From Thalassotalea litorea (GTDB lineage: Bacteria; Pseudomonadota; Gammaproteobacteria; Enterobacterales; Alteromonadaceae): a DNA stretch of 64,000 bases. The stretch covers positions 1 to 64,000 of the forward strand of contig NZ_VCBC01000006.1 in the NCBI RefSeq assembly GCF_005843925.1, in the 5' to 3' direction. The position numbers and the translations under genes are program-made. This document shows, piece after piece, positions 1-7,672 of the stretch. Positions within the stretch are counted from its first letter, which is position 1. The number at the start of each line of letters is the position of its first letter. The notes beneath the pieces were generated by a model that was not told where the DNA came from, searched no databases, and saw only the letters and a list, made by a program, of their open reading frames with translations.

Positions 1-70
1 TCAGAAGTGAAACGCAATTGCGCCGATGGTAGTGTGGGAGTTCCCATGTGAGAGTAGGTCATCGCTAGGC
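1..70 (+). rRNA. rrf: 5S ribosomal RNA, 3' end only
   Basis: The first 70 bases match the conserved 3' part of gammaproteobacterial 5S rRNA: the AACTCAGAAGTGAAACGC-type loop region, GCGCCGATGGTAGTGTGGG and the closing AGAGTAGGTCATCGC stretch. The gene begins before the window, so the rRNA operon lies upstream on the + strand. The 3' limit at 70 is set by the end of the terminal helix strand. Confidence 0.93.
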
Positions 71-85
71 TTTCAATTTAGAGAA

Positions 86-107
86 TCCCGCTTTACAGCG
101 GGTTTTT
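86..107 (+). terminator. Intrinsic terminator after 5S rRNA
   Basis: CCCGCT (87-92) pairs with AGCGGG (97-102) over a four-base loop and is followed by five T. It ends only six bases before the tRNA-Tyr gene, which leaves no room for a separate promoter downstream of it. Confidence 0.85.
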
Positions 108-113
108 CGTCTT

Positions 114-198
114 GGAGGGGTTCCCGAGTGGCCAAAGGGATCAGACTGTAAATCTGACGGCTCCGCCTTCGGTGGTTCGAATCCACCTCCCTCCACCA
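114..198 (+). tRNA. tyrT: tRNA-Tyr (anticodon GTA)
   Basis: This is a class II tRNA with a long variable arm. The acceptor strand GGAGGGG (114-120) pairs with TCCCTCC (188-194), the discriminator is A195 and CCA is encoded at 196-198. The anticodon stem TCAGA/TCTGA encloses loop CTGTAAA, placing GTA at 148-150. The variable arm is built on CTCCGCCTTCGG, and GGTTCGAATCC forms the T loop. It lies directly behind the 5S terminator, so it is probably read as the tail of the rRNA operon or from a promoter inside 5S. Confidence 0.96.
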
Positions 199-206
199 TT
201 ATTACC

Positions 207-234
207 AAAAGCCTGCTTATTGCAGGCTTTTTTG
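207..234 (+). terminator. Intrinsic terminator of tRNA-Tyr
   Basis: AAAGCCTGC (208-216) pairs with GCAGGCTTT (222-230) and runs into a T tract. It is nine bases past the encoded CCA. Confidence 0.9.
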
Positions 235-338
235 TATGTGACAGGGAGTGGAAGAGAACCTGGTTCGACAAAATCGTCAGGAACTATTTTGAACGCTCTA
301 GCGTCCCTTTAGGGTAAAATATAGGGATTTATTTTATC

Positions 339-395
339 ATCCACCTCCCTCCACCATCATTACCAAAAGCCTGCTTATCGCAGGCTTTTTTGTAT
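339..395 (+). repeat. Second copy of tRNA-Tyr 3' end plus terminator
   Basis: A 57-base stretch repeats 181-237 with only two differences (T200/C358 and T221/C379). It contains the last 18 bases of tRNA-Tyr, including CCA, and the whole terminator hairpin (366-374 with 380-388). The rest of the tRNA is absent. The copies are 158 bases apart. E. coli tyrT carries similar 178-bp repeats that start with the 3' end of tRNA-Tyr (rtT region). An alternative is a scar from an integrative element that used the tRNA 3' end as attachment site. Confidence 0.88.
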
Positions 396-584
396 CTATA
401 AAATTATCCGTGCTCTATTTAACGGTGCTTGCCCGTAACCGTGGGTTAGATATTCCCAGGTTGCATCCCTTTTATCCTCCAGTTTCATCGAAAAATTTTA
501 TAAATTCGCTATATTTCCTCTCAGACTAAAATAAATTGTAAGCATGGCTCAATGAAATTCGGAATAGATCTATTGGTAATCTTA

Positions 585-598
585 TTTGGTTGACCAAA
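585..598. promoter_or_regulatory. Candidate GntR operator upstream of the SDR gene
   Basis: TTTGGTTGACCAAA is an inverted repeat with six-base arms and a two-base centre. It lies 107 bases before the SDR start. FadR/UxuR-type GntR proteins bind TGGT-N(2-3)-ACCA sites, and a protein of that group is encoded at 3410-4144. Further TTGGT half-sites lie at 573, 604-635. The interval 396-705 holds no gene; this cluster is all that stands out in it. Confidence 0.55.
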
Positions 599-705
599 AT
601 CGGGTTTTGGTTTGTTGGTTGTTTGACAATGCGTGAGTGATTCGATAGTTTGATTAACAGTTCGCTATCTAAAAACTAAATTAAATTAGAAAGTTGGAGG
701 TATAT

Positions 706-1452
706 ATGACCATGATTAATAAAGTCGCTATTGTTGCTGGGGGAGGTCGGGATATTGGCCGAGCTTGTGCTATCGAGTTAGCTAAAAAAGGCGCAAATAT
801 TGTTCTGACATATCACTCAAGCGCGGAATCTGCATTGAGTGCGGTCAGTGAAATAGAATCTCTCGGTGTTAAAGCGCTAGCATTACAAGCGGATTTAACG
901 AATCAGGTTGAAGTGACATCTGTAGTGAGTACAACAATAGAGGAAATGGGCAGTATTGATTATTTAGTCCATGTTTCAGGTGGATTAATTGATCGTGTCA
1001 AGGTCTCAGATATGTCGCTAAGTCATTGGCATAAGGTGATGGATGTAAATCTAACGTCTCTATTTATGATGTGTAATGCCGTGATCCCCCATATGTCTGC
1101 AGGTAGCTCGATTGTTACTTTTGCATCACAGGCAGGTCGTGATGGTGGTGGACCGGGAGCCGCAGCGTATGCTGCCTCTAAAGGAGCGGTCATGACCTTT
1201 ACTCGCGGGTTGGCAAAAGAGCTAGGTCCGGATATTCGAGTGAATAGCGTCTGCCCAGGTATGATTGCAACAGGTTTTCACGACACGTTTACAGCCGACC
1301 AGGTTCGAAAGAATGTCGCTGCTATGACTTGTATGAAGCGAGAGGGGAGTTCAGAAGAGGTGGCTAAGCTAGTTGCGTTTTTAGCAAGTGATGAAGCTTC
1401 CTATATGACGGGTAATAATGTTGACATCAACGGCGGGCTGTTATTTTCTTAG
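706..1452 (+). CDS. SDR-family reductase, probable DEH reductase of alginate catabolism
   Basis: This 248-residue short-chain dehydrogenase probably reduces 4-deoxy-L-erythro-5-hexoseulose uronate (DEH, the monomer released from alginate) to 2-keto-3-deoxygluconate in the cytosol. The Rossmann glycine motif is A11-GGGRDIG-18, and the catalytic set is N115, S141, Y155 and K159 (YAASK). ATG 706 was chosen because GGAGG sits five bases before it; an upstream TTG at 694 has no ribosome binding site. The gene has its own terminator and promoter region with a GntR-like operator. The substrate is inferred from the adjacent alginate lyases, KdgK and Eda; sequence alone only shows an SDR, and a 3-oxoacyl-reductase-like role cannot be excluded. 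Confidence 0.8.
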   Translation: MTMINKVAIVAGGGRDIGRACAIELAKKGANIVLTYHSSAESALSAVSEIESLGVKALALQADLTNQVEVTSVVSTTIEEMGSIDYLVHVSGGLIDRVKVSDMSLSHWHKVMDVNLTSLFMMCNAVIPHMSAGSSIVTFASQAGRDGGGPGAAAYAASKGAVMTFTRGLAKELGPDIRVNSVCPGMIATGFHDTFTADQVRKNVAAMTCMKREGSSEEVAKLVAFLASDEASYMTGNNVDINGGLLFS

Positions 1453-1471
1453 GTTGATGTTTAAAGACAAT

Positions 1472-1496
1472 AAAAACCACTTTTTCGGTGGTTTTT
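1472..1496 (+). terminator. Intrinsic terminator after the SDR gene
   Basis: AAAAACCAC (1472-1480) pairs with GTGGTTTTT (1488-1496), ending in T5. It separates the SDR gene from eda-fba, so each has its own promoter. Confidence 0.88.
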
Positions 1497-1510
1497 ATTC
1501 TTATCGCAAT

Positions 1511-1571
1511 TTGGTATTACCACAATTAAACTAATTGGTTTACAAAATTGTCAATTTTGGTAATATTTACC
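1511..1571. promoter_or_regulatory. Cluster of candidate GntR operators upstream of eda
   Basis: Three related motifs lie within 61 bases: the perfect inverted repeat TGGTATTACCA (1512-1522), a weaker TTGGTTTACAA (1535-1545), and the perfect inverted repeat GGTAATATTTACC (1559-1571). TGGT-N3-ACCA is the classical FadR-type half-site spacing. The region is AT-rich and lies 79 bases before the eda start, a suitable place for promoter and repressor sites. Confidence 0.6.
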
Positions 1572-1649
1572 CCGCTCGTTGAATGGATATTAACTTTTAA
1601 TGTCTTTCAAAAATATAATCTAATTTGCAGGACAAACTACAAGGGGCTA

Positions 1650-2270
1650 ATGATGCCAACTTTTTCTTCTATGATGGGTAATCAAACGATTTTACCTATC
1701 GTCCAGGCTAATACACCTCAAGAGGGTGTAGAAATCGCCAGAGCTATGCAAGCAGCTAACCTAACAGCAGTCGAGGTTGTGTTAAGAACAGAACAGGCTT
1801 TAGCGACTATCACTGCAATTAAACAACAATTGCCTGATCTTAAAGTTGGGGCTGGTACTGTGTTGGATCAATCAATGATTGATGCAGTGATCAAAGCTGG
1901 TGCTGATTTTATTGTGACTCCTGCGAGTACTCCTGCGTTATTAAAGGCACTATCTGACTGCAGTATTCCTGCATTGCCAGGCGTGGCGTCAGCGTCTGAG
2001 GTTCTGATGGCTCGCGAGTTTGGGTTTAAAGAGCTTAAGTTCTTCCCGGCAGAGCAAAAAGGCGGGGCGCCTTTTATTAAATCAATTTCATCTGTATTTG
2101 CTGGCACTAAGTTTTGCCCTACGGGCGGTATTCATGCGGGAAATAAGGCTGATTATCTAAATCTGCCGAATGTTTTTGCTGTTGGTGGAACCTGGATGGC
2201 AAATGCTGAATGGATTAAAGCCGGTGAGTGGCAAAAAATAACCGATGCATGCATTGAAGCAAATGGCTAA
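1650..2270 (+). CDS. eda: KDPG aldolase (2-dehydro-3-deoxyphosphogluconate aldolase)
   Basis: This cytosolic class I aldolase of 206 residues splits 2-keto-3-deoxy-6-phosphogluconate into pyruvate and glyceraldehyde 3-phosphate, the last step of the alginate/Entner-Doudoroff branch. The Schiff-base lysine is K130 in LKFFPAE, the catalytic glutamate is E42 in VEVVLRT, and FCPTGGI forms the phosphate-binding loop. ATG 1650 (or 1653) is preferred because AAGGGG lies just upstream and the length then matches the family (about 205-213); an upstream in-frame start at 1548 would add an unsupported 34 residues. It is followed after 24 bases by fba, probably as one transcript. Confidence 0.95.
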   Translation: MMPTFSSMMGNQTILPIVQANTPQEGVEIARAMQAANLTAVEVVLRTEQALATITAIKQQLPDLKVGAGTVLDQSMIDAVIKAGADFIVTPASTPALLKALSDCSIPALPGVASASEVLMAREFGFKELKFFPAEQKGGAPFIKSISSVFAGTKFCPTGGIHAGNKADYLNLPNVFAVGGTWMANAEWIKAGEWQKITDACIEANG

Positions 2271-2294
2271 GCATAATTTTCAATGAGAAAAATC

Positions 2295-3374
2295 ATGACT
2301 GATTTAAAGCAACTGGTTAAACCTGGTGTCGTGTTTGGCGAACAGGTTACTCAGTTATTAGACCATGCAAGACTTAATGGCTACGCCATACCTGCGATTA
2401 ACGTGACTGGTACTCAGTCAGTTAACGCGGCACTGGAAGCTGCGCATAAGGTAAATTCCCCGGTAATTATCCAATTGTCACATGGCGGAGCAGGATTCTT
2501 TATTGGTAAAGGCGCACCGTTAGACAAAATGGAGTTGTCTATCCAAGGGGCGTTAGCGGCAGCGGTTTATGTTAACCAAGTCGCAGAGCATTACCAGGTA
2601 CCTGTCATTTTACATACAGATCACGCAAACCTTGCGTTGCTGCCCTGGATTGACGGTTTGTTGGATGCTTCACAGAAGCACTTTCAGGCAACCGGAAAGC
2701 CACTTTACAGTTCCCATATGATTGACTTGTCTGCGGAAACTTTACAGGAAAATATCGATATTTGCTGCACCTACATGAAAACCATGGCAGCGATGGATAT
2801 GACTTTGGAGATCGAGTTAGGCTGTACAGGTGGTGAAGAAGATGGTATCGATAATTCACATCTAGATAATAGTATGCTCTACACCCAGCCAGAAGACGTT
2901 GCGTTTGCTTGGCAACAACTTTCGGCTATCAGCTCTCGATTTACGATTGCGGCATCGTTTGGCAATGTACATGGCGTTTATAAGCCTGGTAATGTGCAAC
3001 TGACGCCCGAGATCCTGAAATTGTCACAAGAATACGTATCGGCTAACTTTTCATTACCAGAAAAACCTGTGAATTTCGTATTTCACGGCGGCTCAGGTTC
3101 TGAGTTGGCAGATATTCATGAAGCTATCGAGTATGGCGCGGTTAAAATGAATATTGATACCGATACTCAGTGGGCCATGTGGGATGGGGTTAATCGCTAT
3201 CAGCAACAACATAAGGGGTATTTACAAAGTCAAATTGGCAACCCTGATGGTAGTGATAAACCAAACAAAAAGTTTTACGATCCAAGGGTTTGGTTGAGAG
3301 AAGGTGAAACTTCAATGGTCGCCCGATTGGAACAGGCTTTTGCTGATTTAAAATGTATTAATCGTTACATCTGA
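2295..3374 (+). CDS. fbaA: Class II fructose-bisphosphate aldolase
   Basis: This 359-residue zinc aldolase interconverts fructose 1,6-bisphosphate with dihydroxyacetone phosphate and glyceraldehyde 3-phosphate. It follows the E. coli FbaA (class IIA) pattern along its whole length: HTDH at 107-110 (zinc and catalytic Asp109), the LEIELGCTGGEEDG segment, NVHGVYKPG and FHGGSGS with further zinc ligands, and MNIDTDTQW. The start at ATG 2295 gives MTDLKQLVKPGV, which lines up with the E. coli N-terminus; the ATG at 2283 would add four residues and has no ribosome binding site. Its place behind eda suggests it feeds the triose from alginate back to hexose phosphates. Whether the genome has another copy cannot be seen here. 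Confidence 0.95.
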   Translation: MTDLKQLVKPGVVFGEQVTQLLDHARLNGYAIPAINVTGTQSVNAALEAAHKVNSPVIIQLSHGGAGFFIGKGAPLDKMELSIQGALAAAVYVNQVAEHYQVPVILHTDHANLALLPWIDGLLDASQKHFQATGKPLYSSHMIDLSAETLQENIDICCTYMKTMAAMDMTLEIELGCTGGEEDGIDNSHLDNSMLYTQPEDVAFAWQQLSAISSRFTIAASFGNVHGVYKPGNVQLTPEILKLSQEYVSANFSLPEKPVNFVFHGGSGSELADIHEAIEYGAVKMNIDTDTQWAMWDGVNRYQQQHKGYLQSQIGNPDGSDKPNKKFYDPRVWLREGETSMVARLEQAFADLKCINRYI

Positions 3375-3386
3375 TATAGCGATATG

Positions 3387-3416
3387 GAGTTAATCTGAAA
3401 GCTTTCAGATTAACTC
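3387..3416. terminator. Perfect palindrome between convergent fbaA and gntR genes
   Basis: A 30-base perfect palindrome with arms GAGTTAATCTGAAAG / CTTTCAGATTAACTC lies between the two convergent genes and contains the TAA stop of the minus-strand regulator (3410-3412). It is placed to end both transcripts, although the T tracts on either side are short. Confidence 0.7.
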
Positions 3417-4144
3417 TTTACTAAGTGGTTTAGTGAATATAAATCACGTGTTTGGCTTGTCTTACGTCGCACTTCCTCTAACGCTTTTGCTTCACTTGCT
3501 TCAAATAACGAATTAATCAAACGATTAAAGTGCGCATGCATTGCCGAACGAGCTCCTTGAGAATCACGATTTTTCAGGGCTTGGTAGATACTTGTATGCT
3601 CTCGCAAACGCTCAGCATCACTTTGACTACAAACCCCTTTATATGCGGCTTGAATATCCTTGTTTGACTCTCGTTGGGCCCAAAGTCCCGCAATCGTAAG
3701 CTGCAAAGCATTATTTCGGGTTGCACTGGAAATGATATTATGGAACTCTTTATCCGCTTGTTCTGGATTGTTGCCTGAGTCCATTTGCAATAATGTCTGT
3801 TGCAATCGCTCAAGCTCTTCATCGGTGATAATTGATGCGGCAAGTGCTGCAGCTTCGCCTTCGACTAGAGCGCGAGCTTGAGTCAGCTCAAATGCGCTGA
3901 TACTTGGCCCATCTTTTTGATCTTTGCCGCTTTCCAGTACGTATACACCGGAGCTGGTTTTCACTTCAACGCGACCGCGTACTTCCAAAGCAATAATGGC
4001 TTCGCGGATGGTAGGGCGACTTACGCTAAATGTCTCGGCGAGCACACGTTCTGGTGGCAGACGACTACCGACAGGATAGGCTCCAGCATCAATTTGTTCT
4101 TCGATTTGATCCACGATTTGCCAAAACAATCGACGGTTTTTCAT
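3410..4144 (-). CDS. GntR-family (FadR/FCD subgroup) regulator of the alginate locus
   Basis: This 244-residue repressor has an N-terminal winged HTH (about residues 8-75, with GSRLPPERVLAETFSVSRPTIREAI) and a C-terminal all-helical FCD effector domain (about 85-225) with the usual metal-ligand histidines in EFHNI, EHTSIYQAL and MHAHFNRL. FCD proteins of this kind often sense sugar acids, so KDG or KDPG would be a natural inducer here. ATG 4144 was chosen because AGGA lies eight bases before it; the longer reading frame to 4204 adds 20 residues without such a site. It sits between the eda-fba unit and the divergent receptor operon, and TTGGT inverted repeats occur in front of all three neighbouring promoters. 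Confidence 0.88.
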   Translation of the reverse strand: MKNRRLFWQIVDQIEEQIDAGAYPVGSRLPPERVLAETFSVSRPTIREAIIALEVRGRVEVKTSSGVYVLESGKDQKDGPSISAFELTQARALVEGEAAALAASIITDEELERLQQTLLQMDSGNNPEQADKEFHNIISSATRNNALQLTIAGLWAQRESNKDIQAAYKGVCSQSDAERLREHTSIYQALKNRDSQGARSAMHAHFNRLINSLFEASEAKALEEVRRKTSQTRDLYSLNHLVKS

Positions 4145-4267
4145 GTCGCATTTCCTATATAACACAAAGTTAAACTGTTCGTGATGAGGACGGACCTCAT
4201 GCACTTAAAAGTCTTGATGAAAAAAGACCAAAATTCATTCTATCGCAATCATAAACAAGCTGTCAAA

Positions 4268-4284
4268 TTGGTAAGTTTTACTAA
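4268..4284. promoter_or_regulatory. Candidate GntR operators in the gntR / TonB-receptor intergenic region
   Basis: TTGGTAA-GTT-TTACTAA (4268-4284) is an inverted repeat with one mismatch. Related sites TTGGTAATAACAA (4301-4313) and TTTGGTCATCTAA (4323-4335) follow. They lie in the shared region between the divergent gntR and receptor genes and resemble the sites before eda and the SDR gene. Confidence 0.5.
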
Positions 4285-4435
4285 AATTATTGTCTTACAA
4301 TTGGTAATAACAAGCTCTCACATTTGGTCATCTAATGTTTGACAATAGTTACCCATATTGGTTACATTAAATTGTCTGTACATGAATTATTTTTATGCAT
4401 TGCACAAAATAATAAAACCAACTGAGAAAACAATA

Positions 4436-7400
4436 ATGTTCACAACAATAAAGCTCAACAAGATTGCGCTGGCACTCCTTAATAGTAAAAAGGCCAAACG
4501 TACATCTTCGCTGGTCTGCGCATCAGCATTCATGGGGTTACTATCTGCACCCGCGTTAGCGGAAGAAGAAGCTGCTCAAGCCCAAGTGGCACAGCAAGAC
4601 GTAGAAGTTATTGAAGTCACCGGTACTAACCGCCGGACAATGACCAAGTCCCTTGATATTAAGAAAACGGCTACTGTCATCGGTGATGGTATCTCTGCGG
4701 CAGACTTTGGTGAATTACCAGGTCTTTCTCTGTCAGACGTTATCGAAAATGTTTCGGGTGCTTCTGGTCACCGTTTAAAAGGTAGTCAAAACGAAATTTC
4801 TATTCGTGGCCTGGGTTCTTACTGGGGTTACGCAACATTTAACGGCCGTACCATTACCAATGCCGGTCCTGGTCGCGCGGTTAACTTTAAAAAATTCCCG
4901 TCAGAACTTGTCGATGGTGTATTCATTTACAAATCACAATCTGCTGACCTTGTCGAAGGTGGTACTTCCGGTACGATTGAAGTTTCTTCACTTCGCGCGG
5001 TAGATTACGGTAAAAATGAATCAAGAGTTGAAGTCACAGGTATCTACAACGATTACTACAGTGATGTCGATGGTGAAGACGCAAACCCTTGGGGTGCAAA
5101 AATCACCGCATCTACGGTTCAAAATTTCGAAACTGACAGCATGGGTGATTTCGGTTTCACCTTAGGTTTAGTTCATTCTGATGACTCAAACCCGGAAGAA
5201 AACTTTGGTGGTAACTCACAGATGGGTATCTGTGCAACTCGCCTGGCTGACGGTACGCCTTTGTCGGACAACGGTTCCGATTGTACCTCTGGTGAGCAAG
5301 CTGTGAGTGCTGGTCGTGTAGGTCGTAACCCTACACCGATTGATGATTGGGCAAACTTGCCTGAAGGTGAAAGCGCTTCGAACTACCGCCTAATTTCCGA
5401 TTATGACCCTTCATCTATCTTTTACGTTCCAAACGACGCATTTTGGCGTACCGGTGAAGATGAAGATACCAGAACCAGTATCGTAGGTACCATGCAGTGG
5501 ATCCCTAATGATCTATTAAATATCAACCTCGATTATGAATATTCTCGCCTGGAATACACTGAACAGCGCATGGAATTAGGTCTGGATACACGCCGTCGTG
5601 CATTGTCCGATCATATCATTGCCGATGACCACACCTTGCTTTACGCCAAAGGTGAGGCGCGTCCACATTTATATGGTGAAAGTCGTAACCAGGTTGATGA
5701 TTATGACGGGTTTGGTCTGAATTTTGAATTTACGCCAAATGACGATTTAACTATCTCGTCTGATCTATCGTATTCTCGCTCATATCGTTATCGTGTTCGT
5801 CACCGTTCAAAATTCCGTTCTGAAGAGCGTTATCAGTACGAATTAGACTTCCGTGGCAATAACGTACCTTCACTAACATGGTTAGATGATGACCGTAATG
5901 GTCCAAGTGATGCAGGTTTCAATGCTGCAGAAGCGTTTGATGCCACAGATATCAACTCTTTTGTTCACGATGGCGTTGCTTATGCCGAGTATCGTCGTGG
6001 CCACGACGAGCGTGAAGATGATATCTGGGCGCTAAGACTTGATGGTGAGTATGTTCTGGATAACGAATTCTTTAGCTCAATTAAAGCGGGTGTTCGTTAC
6101 TCAATGGAACACTTGCTCGATTATCAGACTAACGATGTATCCACTACCTTCGCCGGTAATGAAAGAACGACCGCTACAGATACCGCAGATTTTGATTGGG
6201 ATGATAATAACGAAGCAGCACATATAGCGCTTACCCAAGGTATTGTCGATAACTGTCAAAACGGCCATTATAATGGCAACTTATTTAACGAAGAGGGCGG
6301 CGGTTCCGGTCAATTCGTTACGTATAATGCCAAGTGTTTTATTGGTCAAATGCAAGGTCAAATTGCCGGTAACAACGGAAACACAGATTTCTATGATATT
6401 GGTGAGCGCATGGATGGCCGTAACGGTTCAGACCGTGACGTTGAAGAAGATATCTTCGCGGCTTATGTGATGGCAAATATCGACACTGAAATTGGTGGCT
6501 TGCCAATTACTGGTAACATCGGTTTACGTGCGGTAAAAACCAAAACCCATTCTCGTGGTTGGGGTGATAAGGTTTATATCACTTCAAATGAAGACGGTAC
6601 TTACAGTGCTGTAATCAACCCTAATGACGAAATTGAACGTGTAACGCTGGATTCCAGCTACACCAAGTACTTACCTAGCTTAAACCTACGTTTTGATTTA
6701 GGTAATGAAGTCTATCTTCGTACTGCCGCATATCGTGCAATGTCTCGTTTCCAAATGAATGCAATGTCAGCTGGTGTAACTTACGAGCGATGTGAAGATG
6801 TGAATGATGATTCCGATTGTGATGAAAATACCAATACAGATTACACACAGGTTGTACAAAGTGGTCGTGCTGAAGGTAATCACATGAATCCGTATATGTC
6901 GACTAACTTCGACTTATCTTTGGAATACTATCCAAGTGAAGATTCAGCATTAACACTTGCTGCATATTACAAAGCATTCAATGGCGGATATGAAAACGTT
7001 CAGGATGTTCGTGACATTACAGTTAATCTAGATGGCGTTGATAGTATTTATCCAAACGTTTCGCACAGTGCGGTTGATACGGCAGATGATGAATCAACCA
7101 TCACCGGTATTGAATTTACGGCGAATCAACATTTTTCAATGTTGCCTTACCCGTTTAATGGATTAGGTGCTAGCCTTGCATATAACTATGCAGATTCTGA
7201 CTTTGTCACTGAAGAAATTGCAAGCCCAGGTATTGTACCTGATGCCAACTTGTTTGGTTTTTCAAGTGACGTAGCGTCTGCATCTGTCTACTGGGAGCAA
7301 GGTCCGTTTTCTGCTCGAGTACTTTACAAGTATCGTTCTAAGTACTTCCAGCCGAATAACTTACCGTTTCCAACGCGTACACACCGCTACGTACAAGATC

Positions 7401-7576
7401 AAGATTACTTAGATTTTTCAGCTAGGTATAAGATCACCAGCAACGTATCGGTATCGCTTAAAGCATTGAACTTGCTTGACGAGCCACAAGTAATGACGCG
7501 TGGTAATGATACTACCATCGCCGATTACTCGCGCTCTGGTGCTAAGTTCTACTTAGGCGTTAAAGCTAAATTCTAA
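4436..7576 (+). CDS. TonB-dependent outer-membrane receptor, probable alginate oligosaccharide importer
   Basis: This 1046-residue receptor has a signal peptide (cleavage after SAPALA near residue 43), a TonB-box-like stretch EVIEVTG, an N-terminal plug domain (about 75-190, with GLSLSDVIENVSG and ISIRGLG) and a long beta barrel ending in a terminal phenylalanine. It is of the large TonB-receptor type typical of marine polysaccharide-use loci. ATG 4436 was chosen because it directly precedes a basic-hydrophobic signal peptide; a TTG at 4358 in the same frame would add 26 residues. It leads the probable receptor-PL6-PL17-kdgK operon. The alginate substrate is inferred from those neighbours. 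Confidence 0.9.
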   Translation: MFTTIKLNKIALALLNSKKAKRTSSLVCASAFMGLLSAPALAEEEAAQAQVAQQDVEVIEVTGTNRRTMTKSLDIKKTATVIGDGISAADFGELPGLSLSDVIENVSGASGHRLKGSQNEISIRGLGSYWGYATFNGRTITNAGPGRAVNFKKFPSELVDGVFIYKSQSADLVEGGTSGTIEVSSLRAVDYGKNESRVEVTGIYNDYYSDVDGEDANPWGAKITASTVQNFETDSMGDFGFTLGLVHSDDSNPEENFGGNSQMGICATRLADGTPLSDNGSDCTSGEQAVSAGRVGRNPTPIDDWANLPEGESASNYRLISDYDPSSIFYVPNDAFWRTGEDEDTRTSIVGTMQWIPNDLLNINLDYEYSRLEYTEQRMELGLDTRRRALSDHIIADDHTLLYAKGEARPHLYGESRNQVDDYDGFGLNFEFTPNDDLTISSDLSYSRSYRYRVRHRSKFRSEERYQYELDFRGNNVPSLTWLDDDRNGPSDAGFNAAEAFDATDINSFVHDGVAYAEYRRGHDEREDDIWALRLDGEYVLDNEFFSSIKAGVRYSMEHLLDYQTNDVSTTFAGNERTTATDTADFDWDDNNEAAHIALTQGIVDNCQNGHYNGNLFNEEGGGSGQFVTYNAKCFIGQMQGQIAGNNGNTDFYDIGERMDGRNGSDRDVEEDIFAAYVMANIDTEIGGLPITGNIGLRAVKTKTHSRGWGDKVYITSNEDGTYSAVINPNDEIERVTLDSSYTKYLPSLNLRFDLGNEVYLRTAAYRAMSRFQMNAMSAGVTYERCEDVNDDSDCDENTNTDYTQVVQSGRAEGNHMNPYMSTNFDLSLEYYPSEDSALTLAAYYKAFNGGYENVQDVRDITVNLDGVDSIYPNVSHSAVDTADDESTITGIEFTANQHFSMLPYPFNGLGASLAYNYADSDFVTEEIASPGIVPDANLFGFSSDVASASVYWEQGPFSARVLYKYRSKYFQPNNLPFPTRTHRYVQDQDYLDFSARYKITSNVSVSLKALNLLDEPQVMTRGNDTTIADYSRSGAKFYLGVKAKF

Positions 7577-7603
7577 TGTAACTCCCAAACATTAGGATTA
7601 ATC

Positions 7604-7644
7604 GAAGCTCTCTTTTACTGCACATATTAGAGAGCTTCACCTTT
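7604..7644 (+). terminator. Attenuator-like hairpin between receptor and PL6 genes
   Basis: GAAGCTCTC (7604-7612) pairs with GAGAGCTTC (7630-7638) over a 17-base loop and is followed by ACC and T6. Placed inside a same-strand gene run, it probably lowers readthrough so that the receptor mRNA exceeds that of the lyases, or protects the receptor mRNA 3' end. Confidence 0.7.
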
Positions 7645-7672
7645 TTTAGACAACTAAAAATTGAGTAACAGC

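Noticed and set aside
112..312. A 66-codon open frame
   Set aside because: It covers tRNA-Tyr and its terminator; no protein pattern.
1868..2107. Minus-strand open frame inside eda
   Set aside because: It lies wholly opposite conserved eda coding sequence and has no supporting features.
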